This document shows positions 16,683 through 25,260 of a stretch of 64,000 nt of DNA, piece after piece. The stretch comes from Massilia sp. Leaf139. GTDB taxonomy: Bacteria; Pseudomonadota; Gammaproteobacteria; Burkholderiales; Burkholderiaceae_D. Location: positions 87,882 through 151,881 of the forward strand of contig NZ_LMOJ01000022.1 of NCBI RefSeq assembly GCF_001424165.1, in the 5' to 3' direction. The notes under the pieces are model-generated. The model saw only the letters and a list, made by a program, of their open reading frames with translations. It made no database searches and was not told the origin of the DNA. Position 1 is the first letter of the stretch. The number at the start of each line of letters is the position of its first letter. The position numbers and the translations under genes are program-made.

Positions 16683-17699
16683 TCAGAACGAGTGACGCAC
16701 ACCCACCGTGAACGCGGTCGGATCGGCGCCCAGCGCGGTCGCCGGCGGGGTCACGTTGGTCGACGACGAGTTCAGGCCGAACACGGCGCGCTCGTTGTTG
16801 CGCACCGAACCGTAGCTGGTGTACACGTTGGTGCGCTTCGAGAGCGCGTAGGTGTAGGCCACGGCCCAGGCGTTGCCACGCGCGCCGCTTTCGATTTCGT
16901 TGCGCTGCAGGTTGACGAAGAACTTGTTCGAGCCCATGGTGTAGGCGGCGCCCACGTTGATCTGCTCGAATTCGTTATTCGCGCCGGCCTGGTCGGCGGA
17001 CAGGTAGTTGGCCTTCAGGTCGAAGGCGCCGATCTTGTAGCCGGCGCCGAAGGCGATTTCCTTGTCGTCGTCCAGCGCCACGCGTTCGAACACGTGGTAG
17101 CCGGCGCCGAGGTAGAACGGGCCGTTGGCGAATTCCAGCGCCACGCCCAGCAGGTTGCCGTCCGGGCCGCCGGTCGTGCGCTCGCCGGCCGAGTAGGCGG
17201 CCAGCACGCTGAAGCCCGACATCGGATTGCTCTTGAAGTTGACCGAGTTCGACAGACGGCGGGTCAGGCGGTTGGTGGTGAAGGCCGACAGGTTGCTGCC
17301 GTAGAAGCCCTGGCCGAAGACGTCGGTGGCGGCGGCGACCGAGGCGATCGGGCTGTATTCGCGGCCGACGGTGATCTGGCCGAAGTTGCCTTGCAGGCCG
17401 ACCACCGAGCGGCGGCCGAACAGTGCCGAGTCGGCGGCGCCGGTGTCGAGGGCGACGCCGGCTTCGATGTTGAAGATCGCTTTCAGGCCGTTGCCCAGGT
17501 CTTCGGTACCGCGGAAGCCCAGGCGGCTGCTCGACTGGTTGCCCGAGTTGATGACGGTGCGGCGCTTCTCGCCCGGTGCGTCGGTGTCCTCGACGGCGAC
17601 GGCCGCGTCCATGATGCCATAGACGGTGACGTTGGTCTGCGCGTGGGCGAACAGCGGAAGGGTCGTGATCAGCGCAGCGGCCAGGGCTTTGTATTGCAT
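16683..17699 (-). CDS. Gram-negative general porin
   Basis: A 338-residue outer-membrane porin of the betaproteobacterial general diffusion type. A signal peptide (MQYKALAAALITTLPLFAHA, cut after AHA) leads into TNVTVYGIMDAAVAV, the family's first strand. SSRLGFRGTEDLGNGLKAIF and VGLQGNFGQITVGREY follow, and the protein ends in a terminal Phe (VRHSF), the outer-membrane assembly signal. The start is ATG 17699 with GGAG upstream. It is transcribed alone. Substrate preference cannot be told. Confidence 0.94.
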   Translation of the reverse strand: MQYKALAAALITTLPLFAHAQTNVTVYGIMDAAVAVEDTDAPGEKRRTVINSGNQSSSRLGFRGTEDLGNGLKAIFNIEAGVALDTGAADSALFGRRSVVGLQGNFGQITVGREYSPIASVAAATDVFGQGFYGSNLSAFTTNRLTRRLSNSVNFKSNPMSGFSVLAAYSAGERTTGGPDGNLLGVALEFANGPFYLGAGYHVFERVALDDDKEIAFGAGYKIGAFDLKANYLSADQAGANNEFEQINVGAAYTMGSNKFFVNLQRNEIESGARGNAWAVAYTYALSKRTNVYTSYGSVRNNERAVFGLNSSSTNVTPPATALGADPTAFTVGVRHSF

Positions 17700-17839
17700 G
17701 AAGATCTCCAATAAGGGTGACGAAGGATTGCGTCCGCGTATGGCTGCGAACTCAGGATCCAGCGCATCTTATCGGGGCAATATGTCCGCTTGATGACAGA
17801 TCGACATGCGCTCATCGGCGAACGAGCGCAGGGAATAGG

Positions 17840-18997
17840 CTAAACGGTATGCTCCCGCACCGGCAGGACGATGTCGATGCGGGTGCCGGGCGTGTCGTCG
17901 GTGCCGATGGTGATCTCGCCTTGCAGCGCCCAGACCCGCTCGCGCATGCCGACCAGGCCCAGCGACTCGGCCTTTTCCAGGTCTTCCTCGCGGATGCCGC
18001 GGCCGTCGTCGCGGATCGTGATCAGGAGTTCGCCGTTGAGGCGATACAGGTTCATCGTCACTTGGCTGGCGTGGGCGTGCCGTGCGATGTTGGTCAGCGC
18101 TTCCTGGACGATGCGGAAGATCGCCGTGCTGGCCTGGTCGTCCAGGCGCAGCTCGGCTTCGTCGGCCAGCAGCACGCAGGCGATGCCGTGGCGCTCGACG
18201 AAATCGTCGCGCAGGCCCCGCAGGGCGAAATACAGGCCGCCTTCGTCGAGGGCGCGCGGGCGCAGGTTGGTGGCGATGCGGCGCAGCGAGTTGATCGCAG
18301 TGAGCAGGTTGCCGTCCATGCCATCGATGAGGCGCATGGCTTCCGGCGTGTTGCCGCAGGCTTCGGTCAGGAGGCTCAGATCCATGCGCAGCGAGGCCAG
18401 CAGCTGGCCGAGGTCGTCGTGCAGTTCGCGCGCGATGTGGGTGCGTTCTTCCTCGCGGATGGTCTGCAGCGCCGAGGACAGTTGGCGCAGCTGGTCGTGC
18501 GAGCGCGCCAGCTTGCTCTGCACGCGCTGGCGTTCCGAGACGTCGCGCAGGATGATGGTGTAGACCGTGCGGCCATCCTGGGCGGTGTCGACGATCGAAC
18601 CTTCGATGGCGAAGCGTTCGCCGCCGGCGCGCAGCCCGGTGCCGGCGTAGTCGGTGCCGCGGCGGCCGGCGCGGCCGTCGGCCTGGAAGTAGTCGAGCGG
18701 CCCGGCATCGGCCCCATGCGGCGCCTGGATGAAGCGCGACAGCGGACTGCCTTCCATCTCCTGCGCCGTCACGCCGAACATGCGCGCCGCGGCCGGATTG
18801 GCCAGCACGATGCGGCTCCCCTCGTCGGCCGCGATGATCGCCTCGCCCGCGGTGTGGACGATGCGCCGGCTATGGTGGGCCGGCGCGTCGGCCGCGCCGT
18901 TGCCGTTGGCGCCGCCCAGCAGGCGCCCGCCGAGGAAGCCGAGCGCGAGCATCGCCAGACCACGCCCGCGCGGGCGCCTACTGCGCTGTGGTTTCAT
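17840..18997 (-). CDS. PAS-domain sensor histidine kinase, NarL-partner type
   Basis: A 385-residue kinase. After a short basic N terminus there is one hydrophobic stretch (LAMLALGFLGGRLLGG, about 15-32), possibly a membrane anchor. A PAS domain (about 45-165) follows, then the HisKA_3 phosphorylation region with the His in HIARELHDDLGQ, and an HATPase domain (VQEALTNIARHA, then DDGRGI and GLVGMRERV). Such kinases usually pair with LuxR/NarL-type regulators, but the neighbouring regulator is LytTR-type and has its own kinase, so this one looks orphaned. ATG 18997 is my choice; the frame stays open to 19129. Confidence 0.88.
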   Translation of the reverse strand: MKPQRSRRPRGRGLAMLALGFLGGRLLGGANGNGAADAPAHHSRRIVHTAGEAIIAADEGSRIVLANPAAARMFGVTAQEMEGSPLSRFIQAPHGADAGPLDYFQADGRAGRRGTDYAGTGLRAGGERFAIEGSIVDTAQDGRTVYTIILRDVSERQRVQSKLARSHDQLRQLSSALQTIREEERTHIARELHDDLGQLLASLRMDLSLLTEACGNTPEAMRLIDGMDGNLLTAINSLRRIATNLRPRALDEGGLYFALRGLRDDFVERHGIACVLLADEAELRLDDQASTAIFRIVQEALTNIARHAHASQVTMNLYRLNGELLITIRDDGRGIREEDLEKAESLGLVGMRERVWALQGEITIGTDDTPGTRIDIVLPVREHTV

Positions 18998-19106
18998 GTG
19001 GATGTATGCCTGCGCTAGGGTTCGCGTCGCGAACCAAACGCTACGATACGGCGGGCAGGGGGGACTACGGTTGAGCAGGCACAAGCAGGGCCGGGGATCC
19101 AGTTTT

Positions 19107-19134
19107 GTAGGGTGGGCTCGAGAGCCCACCCTAC
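19107..19134. repeat. Short palindromic repeat, hairpin-only copy
   Basis: A perfect 13-bp stem, GTAGGGTGGGCTC, with a two-base loop and its complement, then GTTAC. It has the ends of the modular repeat family but only one hairpin and a different core (GGGCTCGAGAGCCC). It lies between the LytTR regulator and the orphan kinase. Confidence 0.8.
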
Positions 19135-19193
19135 GTTACACAGCTGTCAACGGTTTGAGGAGGTGTCGTGTTTCCACGGCGCCCCAATCAGTC

Positions 19194-19955
19194 TTACATC
19201 TGCTTAAACAGATGCAAGAAACTCCGGCTCACTTCCAGCTTCTCCGGCCGGCCTTTGACCAGCACCAGGTGGCGCCCGCGGATGTCGCGCGTGACGCCTT
19301 CGATGGCGTTCACGTTCACCAGTGTCGCGCGGTGGATCTGCCAGAACAGGGCCGGGTCGAGTTCGTCGGCCAGGTCGCGCACGGGCTTCCTGATCAGTGC
19401 TTCGAAGCTCGCCGTCTGCACGCAGGTGTATTTTTCGTCGGAGCGGAAGAACAGGATCTCCTCGACCGGAATCATGCGCAGATCCTGGCCGATGCTGGCC
19501 TGGATCCATTGCAGGTGCTTCGGCTTGGGCGCGGCGATCTTCTCGGCCAGTTGCGACAGCATCGCGGTGACGCTGTCGTTGACCACGGCGCCCGGCTTGC
19601 CCAGGCGCGCCTTCAGGCGCTCGACCGTCACCTTCAGGCGCTCGGGTTCGGAAGGCTTCAGCACGTAATCGACGGCGCCGCGTTCGAAGGCCTCGACCGC
19701 GTACTGGTCGTAGGCGGTGACGAACACGATCTGGCTGCGCTCGCCGATGTCGCGCGCCGCTTCGATGCCGGTTTTACCGGGCATGCGGATGTCGAGGAAA
19801 GTGAAGTCCGGCTTGTGCTCGCCGACCAGCTCGACCGCTTCCTCGCCATTCTTGGCCTCGCCCACGATCTGCAATTCCGGCCACACCTGTTCCAGGCGCA
19901 TGCGCAGCTGGTCACGCATCAGTCTTTCGTCGTCGGCAATAATCGCGGTCGGCAT
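19194..19955 (-). CDS. LytTR-family response regulator
   Basis: A 253-residue response regulator. The receiver domain has the acidic pair in IIADDE (residues 8-9), the phosphate-accepting Asp 55 in FLDIRMPG and the Lys in VLKPSEPE. The LytTR DNA-binding domain occupies about 145-253 (PVEEILFFRSDEKYTCV, then FWQIHRATLVNVNAIEGV). AlgR and LytR are of this type. The start is ATG 19955. It follows the LytS-type kinase gene on the same strand by 87 bases, so they form a two-component pair. Confidence 0.93.
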   Translation of the reverse strand: MPTAIIADDERLMRDQLRMRLEQVWPELQIVGEAKNGEEAVELVGEHKPDFTFLDIRMPGKTGIEAARDIGERSQIVFVTAYDQYAVEAFERGAVDYVLKPSEPERLKVTVERLKARLGKPGAVVNDSVTAMLSQLAEKIAAPKPKHLQWIQASIGQDLRMIPVEEILFFRSDEKYTCVQTASFEALIRKPVRDLADELDPALFWQIHRATLVNVNAIEGVTRDIRGRHLVLVKGRPEKLEVSRSFLHLFKQM

Positions 19956-20042
19956 GGCGGTAGTCCTGGCGGAAATAGGAAGTGACAATTATTCAATGAA
20001 ACGGCCGCGGGGGCAAGGCCGGAAATGGCGCCCGCTGCGGCA

Positions 20043-21302
20043 TCAGCGCGACACCCGGTAAGGCACTTCGACCATCGCGATCACGCCGCTCGGGCTGTTG
20101 GCGGCAATGTGCAGCTGGCCGCCGTCGCCATGCAGCAGGCGCAGGCGCTCGCGGATGGTCGGCAGGCCCAGGCCCGTGCCGGTGCTGGGCACCACGCCGA
20201 AACCGACGCCGTCGTCGGTGACGGTGACGCGCAGCTTGTCGTCGGCGACGTCGGCGACGATTTTCAGGGTGCCGCCCTCGGGCTTGCATTCGAGGCCGTG
20301 CTTGATCGCATTCTCGACCATCGACTGCAGCATCATCGGCGGGAAGGCCGCGCTGCGCAGGTTCTCGGGGATGTGCATGTCGACCGTCAGGCGCTCTTCC
20401 ATGCGCATCTTGAGCAGGTCGAGGTAGGCCGTCACCATGTCGACCTCGCGCCCGAGATTGGTCACCAGGGTGTTGTCGCGCATCTGCGGCAGCACGGCGC
20501 GCAGGTAGAGGATCAGGCTGCGCTGCATGGCCGAGGCGCGCGGCGGATTGGTCTCGATCAGGTGCTCGACCGAGGCCAGCGTGTTGAACAGGAAGTGCGG
20601 CTCGACCTGGGCCTGCATCATCTGCATCTTCGCTTCCGACAGCTGGCGCTGCATCGACTCGCGTTCGGCGGCGGCGTTCGCGCTCTGGGTCTGCTGCTCG
20701 GCGCGCTTCTTGCCGCCCATCAGGGCCTTGGTGCCGAACAGCGCCAGTACCAGCAGCCAGACGAAGCTGTTGAACCAGGTCGAGGCCTGCTTGTGATAAC
20801 GCGACACTTTCGCTTCGGCCGCATCGTCGACCGCGCCTTCGATCGCTACCGACAATTCCTCGGCGATCTGCGGCGGCAATTCGATGTGGACGGCGTCGCT
20901 GCCCGGATTGGCGCCCTTGGGCAAGGCCAGATCCGGAGCGGTGGCAGGCGGCGCTTCGGGCGGCAAGGGAGGATGGGGCGGGGTGGCCGGGGATTCCGGA
21001 CTGCCAGGTTTCGGCTTGTTGCGCGGATTGAAGCGGATGCCGCTGTCGTCGATCACGATGCTGGTCTGGTCGCGGCGCGCGGCGCGCTCGGCGGCGGCGA
21101 TCTCGACTTCGCCGTCGGAAAACAGTTCCTCCTGGAGGATGGCGCCGGCGATCAGGGTCAGCGCCGCGAACAGGAAGAACTTCCACCACGACAGCTGGGT
21201 CACCCAGGTAGCGACGGCGTCGAAGGCGCGGTAGAGCGACGACAGGAGGCCGGAAAAATAATGGTGGGTGGAGCTGCGCGCTTGCATGTCGTGTCTTGTC
21301 AT
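20043..21302 (-). CDS. LytS/YehU-type sensor histidine kinase
   Basis: A 419-residue membrane kinase of the His_kinase (PF06580) family. There is a membrane segment at about 39-57, then a proline-rich linker (about 95-125) that is probably periplasmic, and a second membrane segment at about 176-194. The phosphorylation motif is QVEPHFLFNTL with His 236, followed by an HATPase domain with MVENAIKHGL and DDGVGFG...GLGLPTIRERL. It likely phosphorylates the adjacent LytTR regulator. ATG 21302 or 21287 could be the start; neither has a strong ribosome site. Confidence 0.9.
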   Translation of the reverse strand: MTRHDMQARSSTHHYFSGLLSSLYRAFDAVATWVTQLSWWKFFLFAALTLIAGAILQEELFSDGEVEIAAAERAARRDQTSIVIDDSGIRFNPRNKPKPGSPESPATPPHPPLPPEAPPATAPDLALPKGANPGSDAVHIELPPQIAEELSVAIEGAVDDAAEAKVSRYHKQASTWFNSFVWLLVLALFGTKALMGGKKRAEQQTQSANAAAERESMQRQLSEAKMQMMQAQVEPHFLFNTLASVEHLIETNPPRASAMQRSLILYLRAVLPQMRDNTLVTNLGREVDMVTAYLDLLKMRMEERLTVDMHIPENLRSAAFPPMMLQSMVENAIKHGLECKPEGGTLKIVADVADDKLRVTVTDDGVGFGVVPSTGTGLGLPTIRERLRLLHGDGGQLHIAANSPSGVIAMVEVPYRVSR

Positions 21303-21608
21303 TCGATTCGTAGGCGCAGCGAGTGTACCGCGTCCCCGCTGCCGGGTGCCGGATTGTCTTGTCCAAATGGCATCCGACGGCATCCGGTCTGTTGGAATGT
21401 TGCAACTTTACCCCGGCGCCGGGCTTGGCGCCCCCGCTTTGCGACAGCCTGCACGATGCGGGGCGTGGACTGCAAAAGCCCCCGCTGGAAGCGCTTGTGC
21501 CCGCCCAAGGGTTGCCACAAAAACCTCGCAAACGACACTGACGGCGGGAAACTTTGCGCGGTATGATAAAAAACATCCCCACGCTTTTCTCGACGAAAGG
21601 ATCCGCCG
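21303..21608. promoter_or_regulatory. Divergent promoter region, 306 bp
   Basis: No gene seen. It separates the LytS-type kinase from the DHH gene. TATGATAA near 21562 is a plausible -10 for the DHH gene, and GAAAGGAT before its start is a fair ribosome site. Confidence 0.4.
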
Positions 21609-22547
21609 ATGTCTGCCGTTCCCAAACAGTTCCGCCTCGTTACCCGCAGCGATTTCGATGGACTGGTGTGCGCCGTACTGCTCAAGCACCTGGATCTGAT
21701 CGACGACATCCTGTTCGTCCACCCGAAGGACATGCAGGACGGGAAAATCGCCATCACGAACCGCGACATCACGACCAATCTGCCCTACGTGGCGGGCGCC
21801 CACCTCGCTTTTGATCACCACTTGTCGGAAACCATCCGCAACAGCGGCATGCGCGAAAATCACGTGATCCAGCCCGAGGCGCCCTCGGCGGCGCGCGTGG
21901 TGTGGGACTACTACGGCGGCGAAAAGGTGTTCCCGGTGGCCTGGCGCGACATGATGGCGGCCGTCGACAAGGGCGACAGCGCCCGTTTCTCGCGCGAGGA
22001 AGTGCTGGAACCCGCGGGCTGGAACCTGCTGAATTTCCTGATGGACGCGCGCACCGGCCTGGGACGTTTCCGCGATTTCCGCATTTCGAACTACCAGCTG
22101 ATGATGGAACTCATCGACGCCTGCCGCCACCATTCGATCGACGCCATCATGGCGCTGCCGGACGTGCAGGAACGCACGAAGCTGTATTTCGAGCACAGTA
22201 ACCTGTGCAAGGAACAGATCCGCCGCTGCGCCCGCGTGCACCGCAACCTGGTCGTCCTCGACCTGCGCGAGGAAGCCACGATCTACGCCGGTAACCGCTT
22301 CATCATCTATGCGCTCTTCCCCGAGACCAATATCTCGATCCACGTGCTGTGGGGCTTGAAGAACCAGAACACGGTGTTTGCGACCGGGAAGTCGATCCTG
22401 AACCGGACATCGAAAACGAACATCGGCGCGCTGATGCTGGAATACGGCGGCGGCGGGCATGAGAATGCGGGTACCTGCCAGGTGGACAATGCGATGGCGG
22501 AGGATGTGCTGGGGGCCTTGATTCAACGGATTACGACCGAGGGATAA
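21609..22547 (+). CDS. DHH-family phosphoesterase
   Basis: A 312-residue protein of the DHH superfamily. The N-terminal TRSDFDGLVCAVLLKHL carries the metal-binding Asp pair, LAFDHHLSE is the DHH motif, and the C-terminal GGGGHENAGTCQV is the DHHA1-type substrate loop. Relatives include exopolyphosphatases, c-di-AMP/nanoRNA hydrolases and RecJ. The length and single catalytic module point to a small phosphoesterase; substrate is not determined. Monocistronic on the plus strand, flanked downstream by a palindromic repeat. Confidence 0.85.
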   Translation: MSAVPKQFRLVTRSDFDGLVCAVLLKHLDLIDDILFVHPKDMQDGKIAITNRDITTNLPYVAGAHLAFDHHLSETIRNSGMRENHVIQPEAPSAARVVWDYYGGEKVFPVAWRDMMAAVDKGDSARFSREEVLEPAGWNLLNFLMDARTGLGRFRDFRISNYQLMMELIDACRHHSIDAIMALPDVQERTKLYFEHSNLCKEQIRRCARVHRNLVVLDLREEATIYAGNRFIIYALFPETNISIHVLWGLKNQNTVFATGKSILNRTSKTNIGALMLEYGGGGHENAGTCQVDNAMAEDVLGALIQRITTEG

Positions 22548-22608
22548 AAGCGGCGTGCGAGCAAGGTGGGGCTGTTGCCTGTCCTGCTAACCATGTTCTG
22601 AATTTAAC

Positions 22609-22683
22609 GTGGGCATGCCACCCTACGCATGCGTCAGCGAATGTTGGTTGGCCGACGCGTCCCGTAGGGCGGGCATGCCCGCG
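22609..22683. repeat. Modular palindromic repeat, copy 5 (short)
   Basis: The left arm GTGGGCATGCCACCCTACG (22609-22627) is imperfect. The right arm CGTAGGGCGGGCATGCCCGCG (22663-22683) matches the arm of copy 2. It lies in the gap between the convergent DHH and GGDEF-EAL genes. Confidence 0.65.
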
Positions 22684-22722
22684 TACAAAGCACGCACACC
22701 GCTAGCGCCCCAGGCGACAGGC

Positions 22723-25128
22723 CTACGCCGATACCCTATCCCGCACCAGCTCCCGCGCCGCCTCCAGCGTCATCGGCTCGCTGAGCAGCACCCCCTGCAG
22801 CGCCTCGCACCCATGCGCGGTCAGAAACTCCCGCTGCGCCCGCGTCTCCACGGCTTCGCCAATGACCGGCATCTTGAGGTTGTGCCCGATATCGATCAGG
22901 GTGCGCGCCATGGTGCTGCCGTCGCCCTCGGGTTCGTCGGCGGCGATCGCGTGCACGGCGTCCTTCGACAGCTTCAGCTGGCCGACAGCCAGCTCGCGCA
23001 GGAAGGCGAGGTCGGTCATGCCCTGGCCGAATTCGTCAATCGACAGGGTCAGGCCGAGCTGATGCAATTGCGTGGCCAGGTCGCGCACCTGGCCCGGGTT
23101 GCGGTTCACGGTTTCCTCGCGCAGCTCGATCTGCAGGCTGCCCGGCGTCAGGCCGTAGGCCACCAGGCGCGTGGCGATGTTGGCGACGAAATCGTGCTGG
23201 CCGTATTCGCGCGCCGAGACGTTGACCGTCACCGGCACGTCGGTGATGCCCAGGTTTTTCAGGTCGCGCAGGAAGGCGCAGGCCTGGTCGAGCACCCAGG
23301 CGCCGAACTCGACGATGCGGCCGTTTTCCTCGGCCTCGGCCAGGAAGCCCGAGGGCAGCAGTACGCCGTGCTCCGGATGGCGCCAGCGCAGCAGGGCTTC
23401 GAAACTGGTGACCTTGCCGCTGCGCGCATCGATGCAGGGCTGGTAGAGCATGAACAATTCTCCCCGCTCGATCGCATGCGACATGCTGGCGTCGAGTCGC
23501 TGGCGCGCTTCGGTGGTCGACTTCATGTCGTTCGAGAAGAAATAGATTTCGTTGCGGCCCGTCGCCTTGGCGTGGTACATGGCGACGTCGGCCGAGCGCA
23601 CCAGGTCGACCGAGGTGAGGCCGTCGTGCGGATAGACGGCGACGCCGAGGCTGGCGCCGACTTCGATTTCCTTGTGCATGAAGGACACCGGCTGGGTGAG
23701 CCCCTGGCGCAGGCGCTCGATCATGCGCAGCGTGTAGCGCAGCGAGGGCTGGTTGACCAGCACCAGCACGAACTCGTCGCCCGACAGGCGCGCCACCGTA
23801 TCACAGTCGCGCACCGAGGCCAGCAGGCGCCGCGCGACCACCTTCAGCACCACGTCGCCGGCCTCGTGCCCATGGGTGTCGTTGATGCTCTTGAAGTTGT
23901 TCAGGTCGATCAGCAGGATGCCGACCAGCGACTTCTGGCGCTGCGCCATGTGCAGCGCCTGCTCGAGCCGATCCCAGAGCAGGTTGCGGTTGGCCAGGCC
24001 GGTCAGCGGGTCGTGGTTGACCTCGTGCTCGAGGTGGGCGGTGCGCTGCTTGCTGGCGGTGACGTCCATGATGACGCCGATGAAATGGGTGGTCTGCCCA
24101 TGCTCGTCCTGCACGGGCGTGATGGAAAGGTCGTTCCAGAACAGGTCGCCGTTCTTGCGCATGTTGCGAAACACCACGTTGACTGGCCGGTGGGCGAGGA
24201 TGGCCTCGTGGATTTGCTGGCGCTCGTTTACATCCATGCCAGGCGCGGCCATGAAGCGCGAGTCGCGTCCGACGACCTCGTCAGCGCTGTAGCCGGTGAT
24301 GCGCTCGAAGGCCGGATTCACGTATTCGATCGGGCAGTCGCGCCCGTCGATGCCGGTGATGACGATGCCGTTGCTGGCCGCGTGCAGGGCGCGTTCGCGC
24401 AGGCGCAACATGCTTTCCTGGCGGCGCCGCTTGCTGATGTCGATCCCCATGCCGAACAGGTACTGGTTGCCGTTGCAGGCGACGCGGGCGCCGCACAGCA
24501 GCATCGGCGTCTCGCGGCCGCTGCGCCCGATGACGTCGGCCTCGACCGTGACTTCCTCGCCTTGCTCGAACACGCGGCGGATGCTCTCGGCGATCAAGGG
24601 CCGTGTCTGCAGGTCGAACAGTTCGAGCGGGGTGGTGGCCACTATTTCCTCGGGCGCCAGTCCGGTGATGCGTTCGTGGTTACGGTTCCAGAGCACGAAA
24701 CGGCCGTCGCGGTTGATCGCGTAGATCGTGCCGGGCAGGAAGTCGACGATGGCCGCCAGCGGCGTGCGGCCCACCAGCACCGAGTCCGGCGTGGCGTCGG
24801 TATGGACGTTGTCGATGGCGGCGACCCAGAAATGCGTCGTGCCGTCCGCACCCGTCTGCGGCGTGAGCGACAGTTCCGCCTTTACCGTGCTGCCGTCGGC
24901 GTGGCGCAGAAGCACCCGATTGGTGTGGCCGCGATCCTCGGTCAGGCCGCGCCAGCGCTCGCCGCGATCCTCGGGCGCCGTGCCGACCAGCAGGGTGCCA
25001 AGCGCATGCCCGATGATCTCGCCGGCCGGGAAGCCGAGCAGCTTTTCGCAGGCGTTGTTCCAGCTCATGACGATGCCGCCCGCATCGAGGAGGAAGGCGG
25101 CAGTCGCGGTCGGGACGGGCATGGTCAT
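22723..25128 (-). CDS. PAS-PAS-PAS-GGDEF-EAL protein
   Basis: An 801-residue cytoplasmic signalling protein with no membrane segment. PAS domains lie at about 5-110, 125-235 and 245-360, a GGDEF domain at 365-530 and an EAL domain at 550-790. The cyclase site reads SGDEF (449-453), compatible with activity, with an I-site RDCD (440-443). The EAL domain keeps EAL (577-579), Asn 636, Lys 719, Glu 758 and Gln 778. However, the usual DDFG is DEFG (698-701) and the Asp of LKID is Ser 721, so phosphodiesterase activity is doubtful. The protein is probably a c-di-GMP synthase. The ATG at 25128 has AAAGGCG upstream; the frame is open to 25218. Confidence 0.9.
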   Translation of the reverse strand: MTMPVPTATAAFLLDAGGIVMSWNNACEKLLGFPAGEIIGHALGTLLVGTAPEDRGERWRGLTEDRGHTNRVLLRHADGSTVKAELSLTPQTGADGTTHFWVAAIDNVHTDATPDSVLVGRTPLAAIVDFLPGTIYAINRDGRFVLWNRNHERITGLAPEEIVATTPLELFDLQTRPLIAESIRRVFEQGEEVTVEADVIGRSGRETPMLLCGARVACNGNQYLFGMGIDISKRRRQESMLRLRERALHAASNGIVITGIDGRDCPIEYVNPAFERITGYSADEVVGRDSRFMAAPGMDVNERQQIHEAILAHRPVNVVFRNMRKNGDLFWNDLSITPVQDEHGQTTHFIGVIMDVTASKQRTAHLEHEVNHDPLTGLANRNLLWDRLEQALHMAQRQKSLVGILLIDLNNFKSINDTHGHEAGDVVLKVVARRLLASVRDCDTVARLSGDEFVLVLVNQPSLRYTLRMIERLRQGLTQPVSFMHKEIEVGASLGVAVYPHDGLTSVDLVRSADVAMYHAKATGRNEIYFFSNDMKSTTEARQRLDASMSHAIERGELFMLYQPCIDARSGKVTSFEALLRWRHPEHGVLLPSGFLAEAEENGRIVEFGAWVLDQACAFLRDLKNLGITDVPVTVNVSAREYGQHDFVANIATRLVAYGLTPGSLQIELREETVNRNPGQVRDLATQLHQLGLTLSIDEFGQGMTDLAFLRELAVGQLKLSKDAVHAIAADEPEGDGSTMARTLIDIGHNLKMPVIGEAVETRAQREFLTAHGCEALQGVLLSEPMTLEAARELVRDRVSA

Positions 25129-25216
25129 GCTGGGCGCCTTTCTTTGGGTGGCATCCTCAGTTGGACTCGTCCAATCTACACCCGTTCCCGAACTCTTGTC
25201 GCGGTTGTTCCAAAAC

Positions 25217-25244
25217 AAAAAGCCACGGCTGAGCGTGGCTTTTT
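25217..25244 (-). terminator. Rho-independent terminator
   Basis: The stem AGCCACG(G)/CGTGGCT has A-runs on the left and T-runs on the right. It lies 17 bases after the stop of the minus-strand gene at 25261, before the GGDEF-EAL start. Confidence 0.8.
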
Positions 25245-25260
25245 GCGAACGGGGCGGGAG

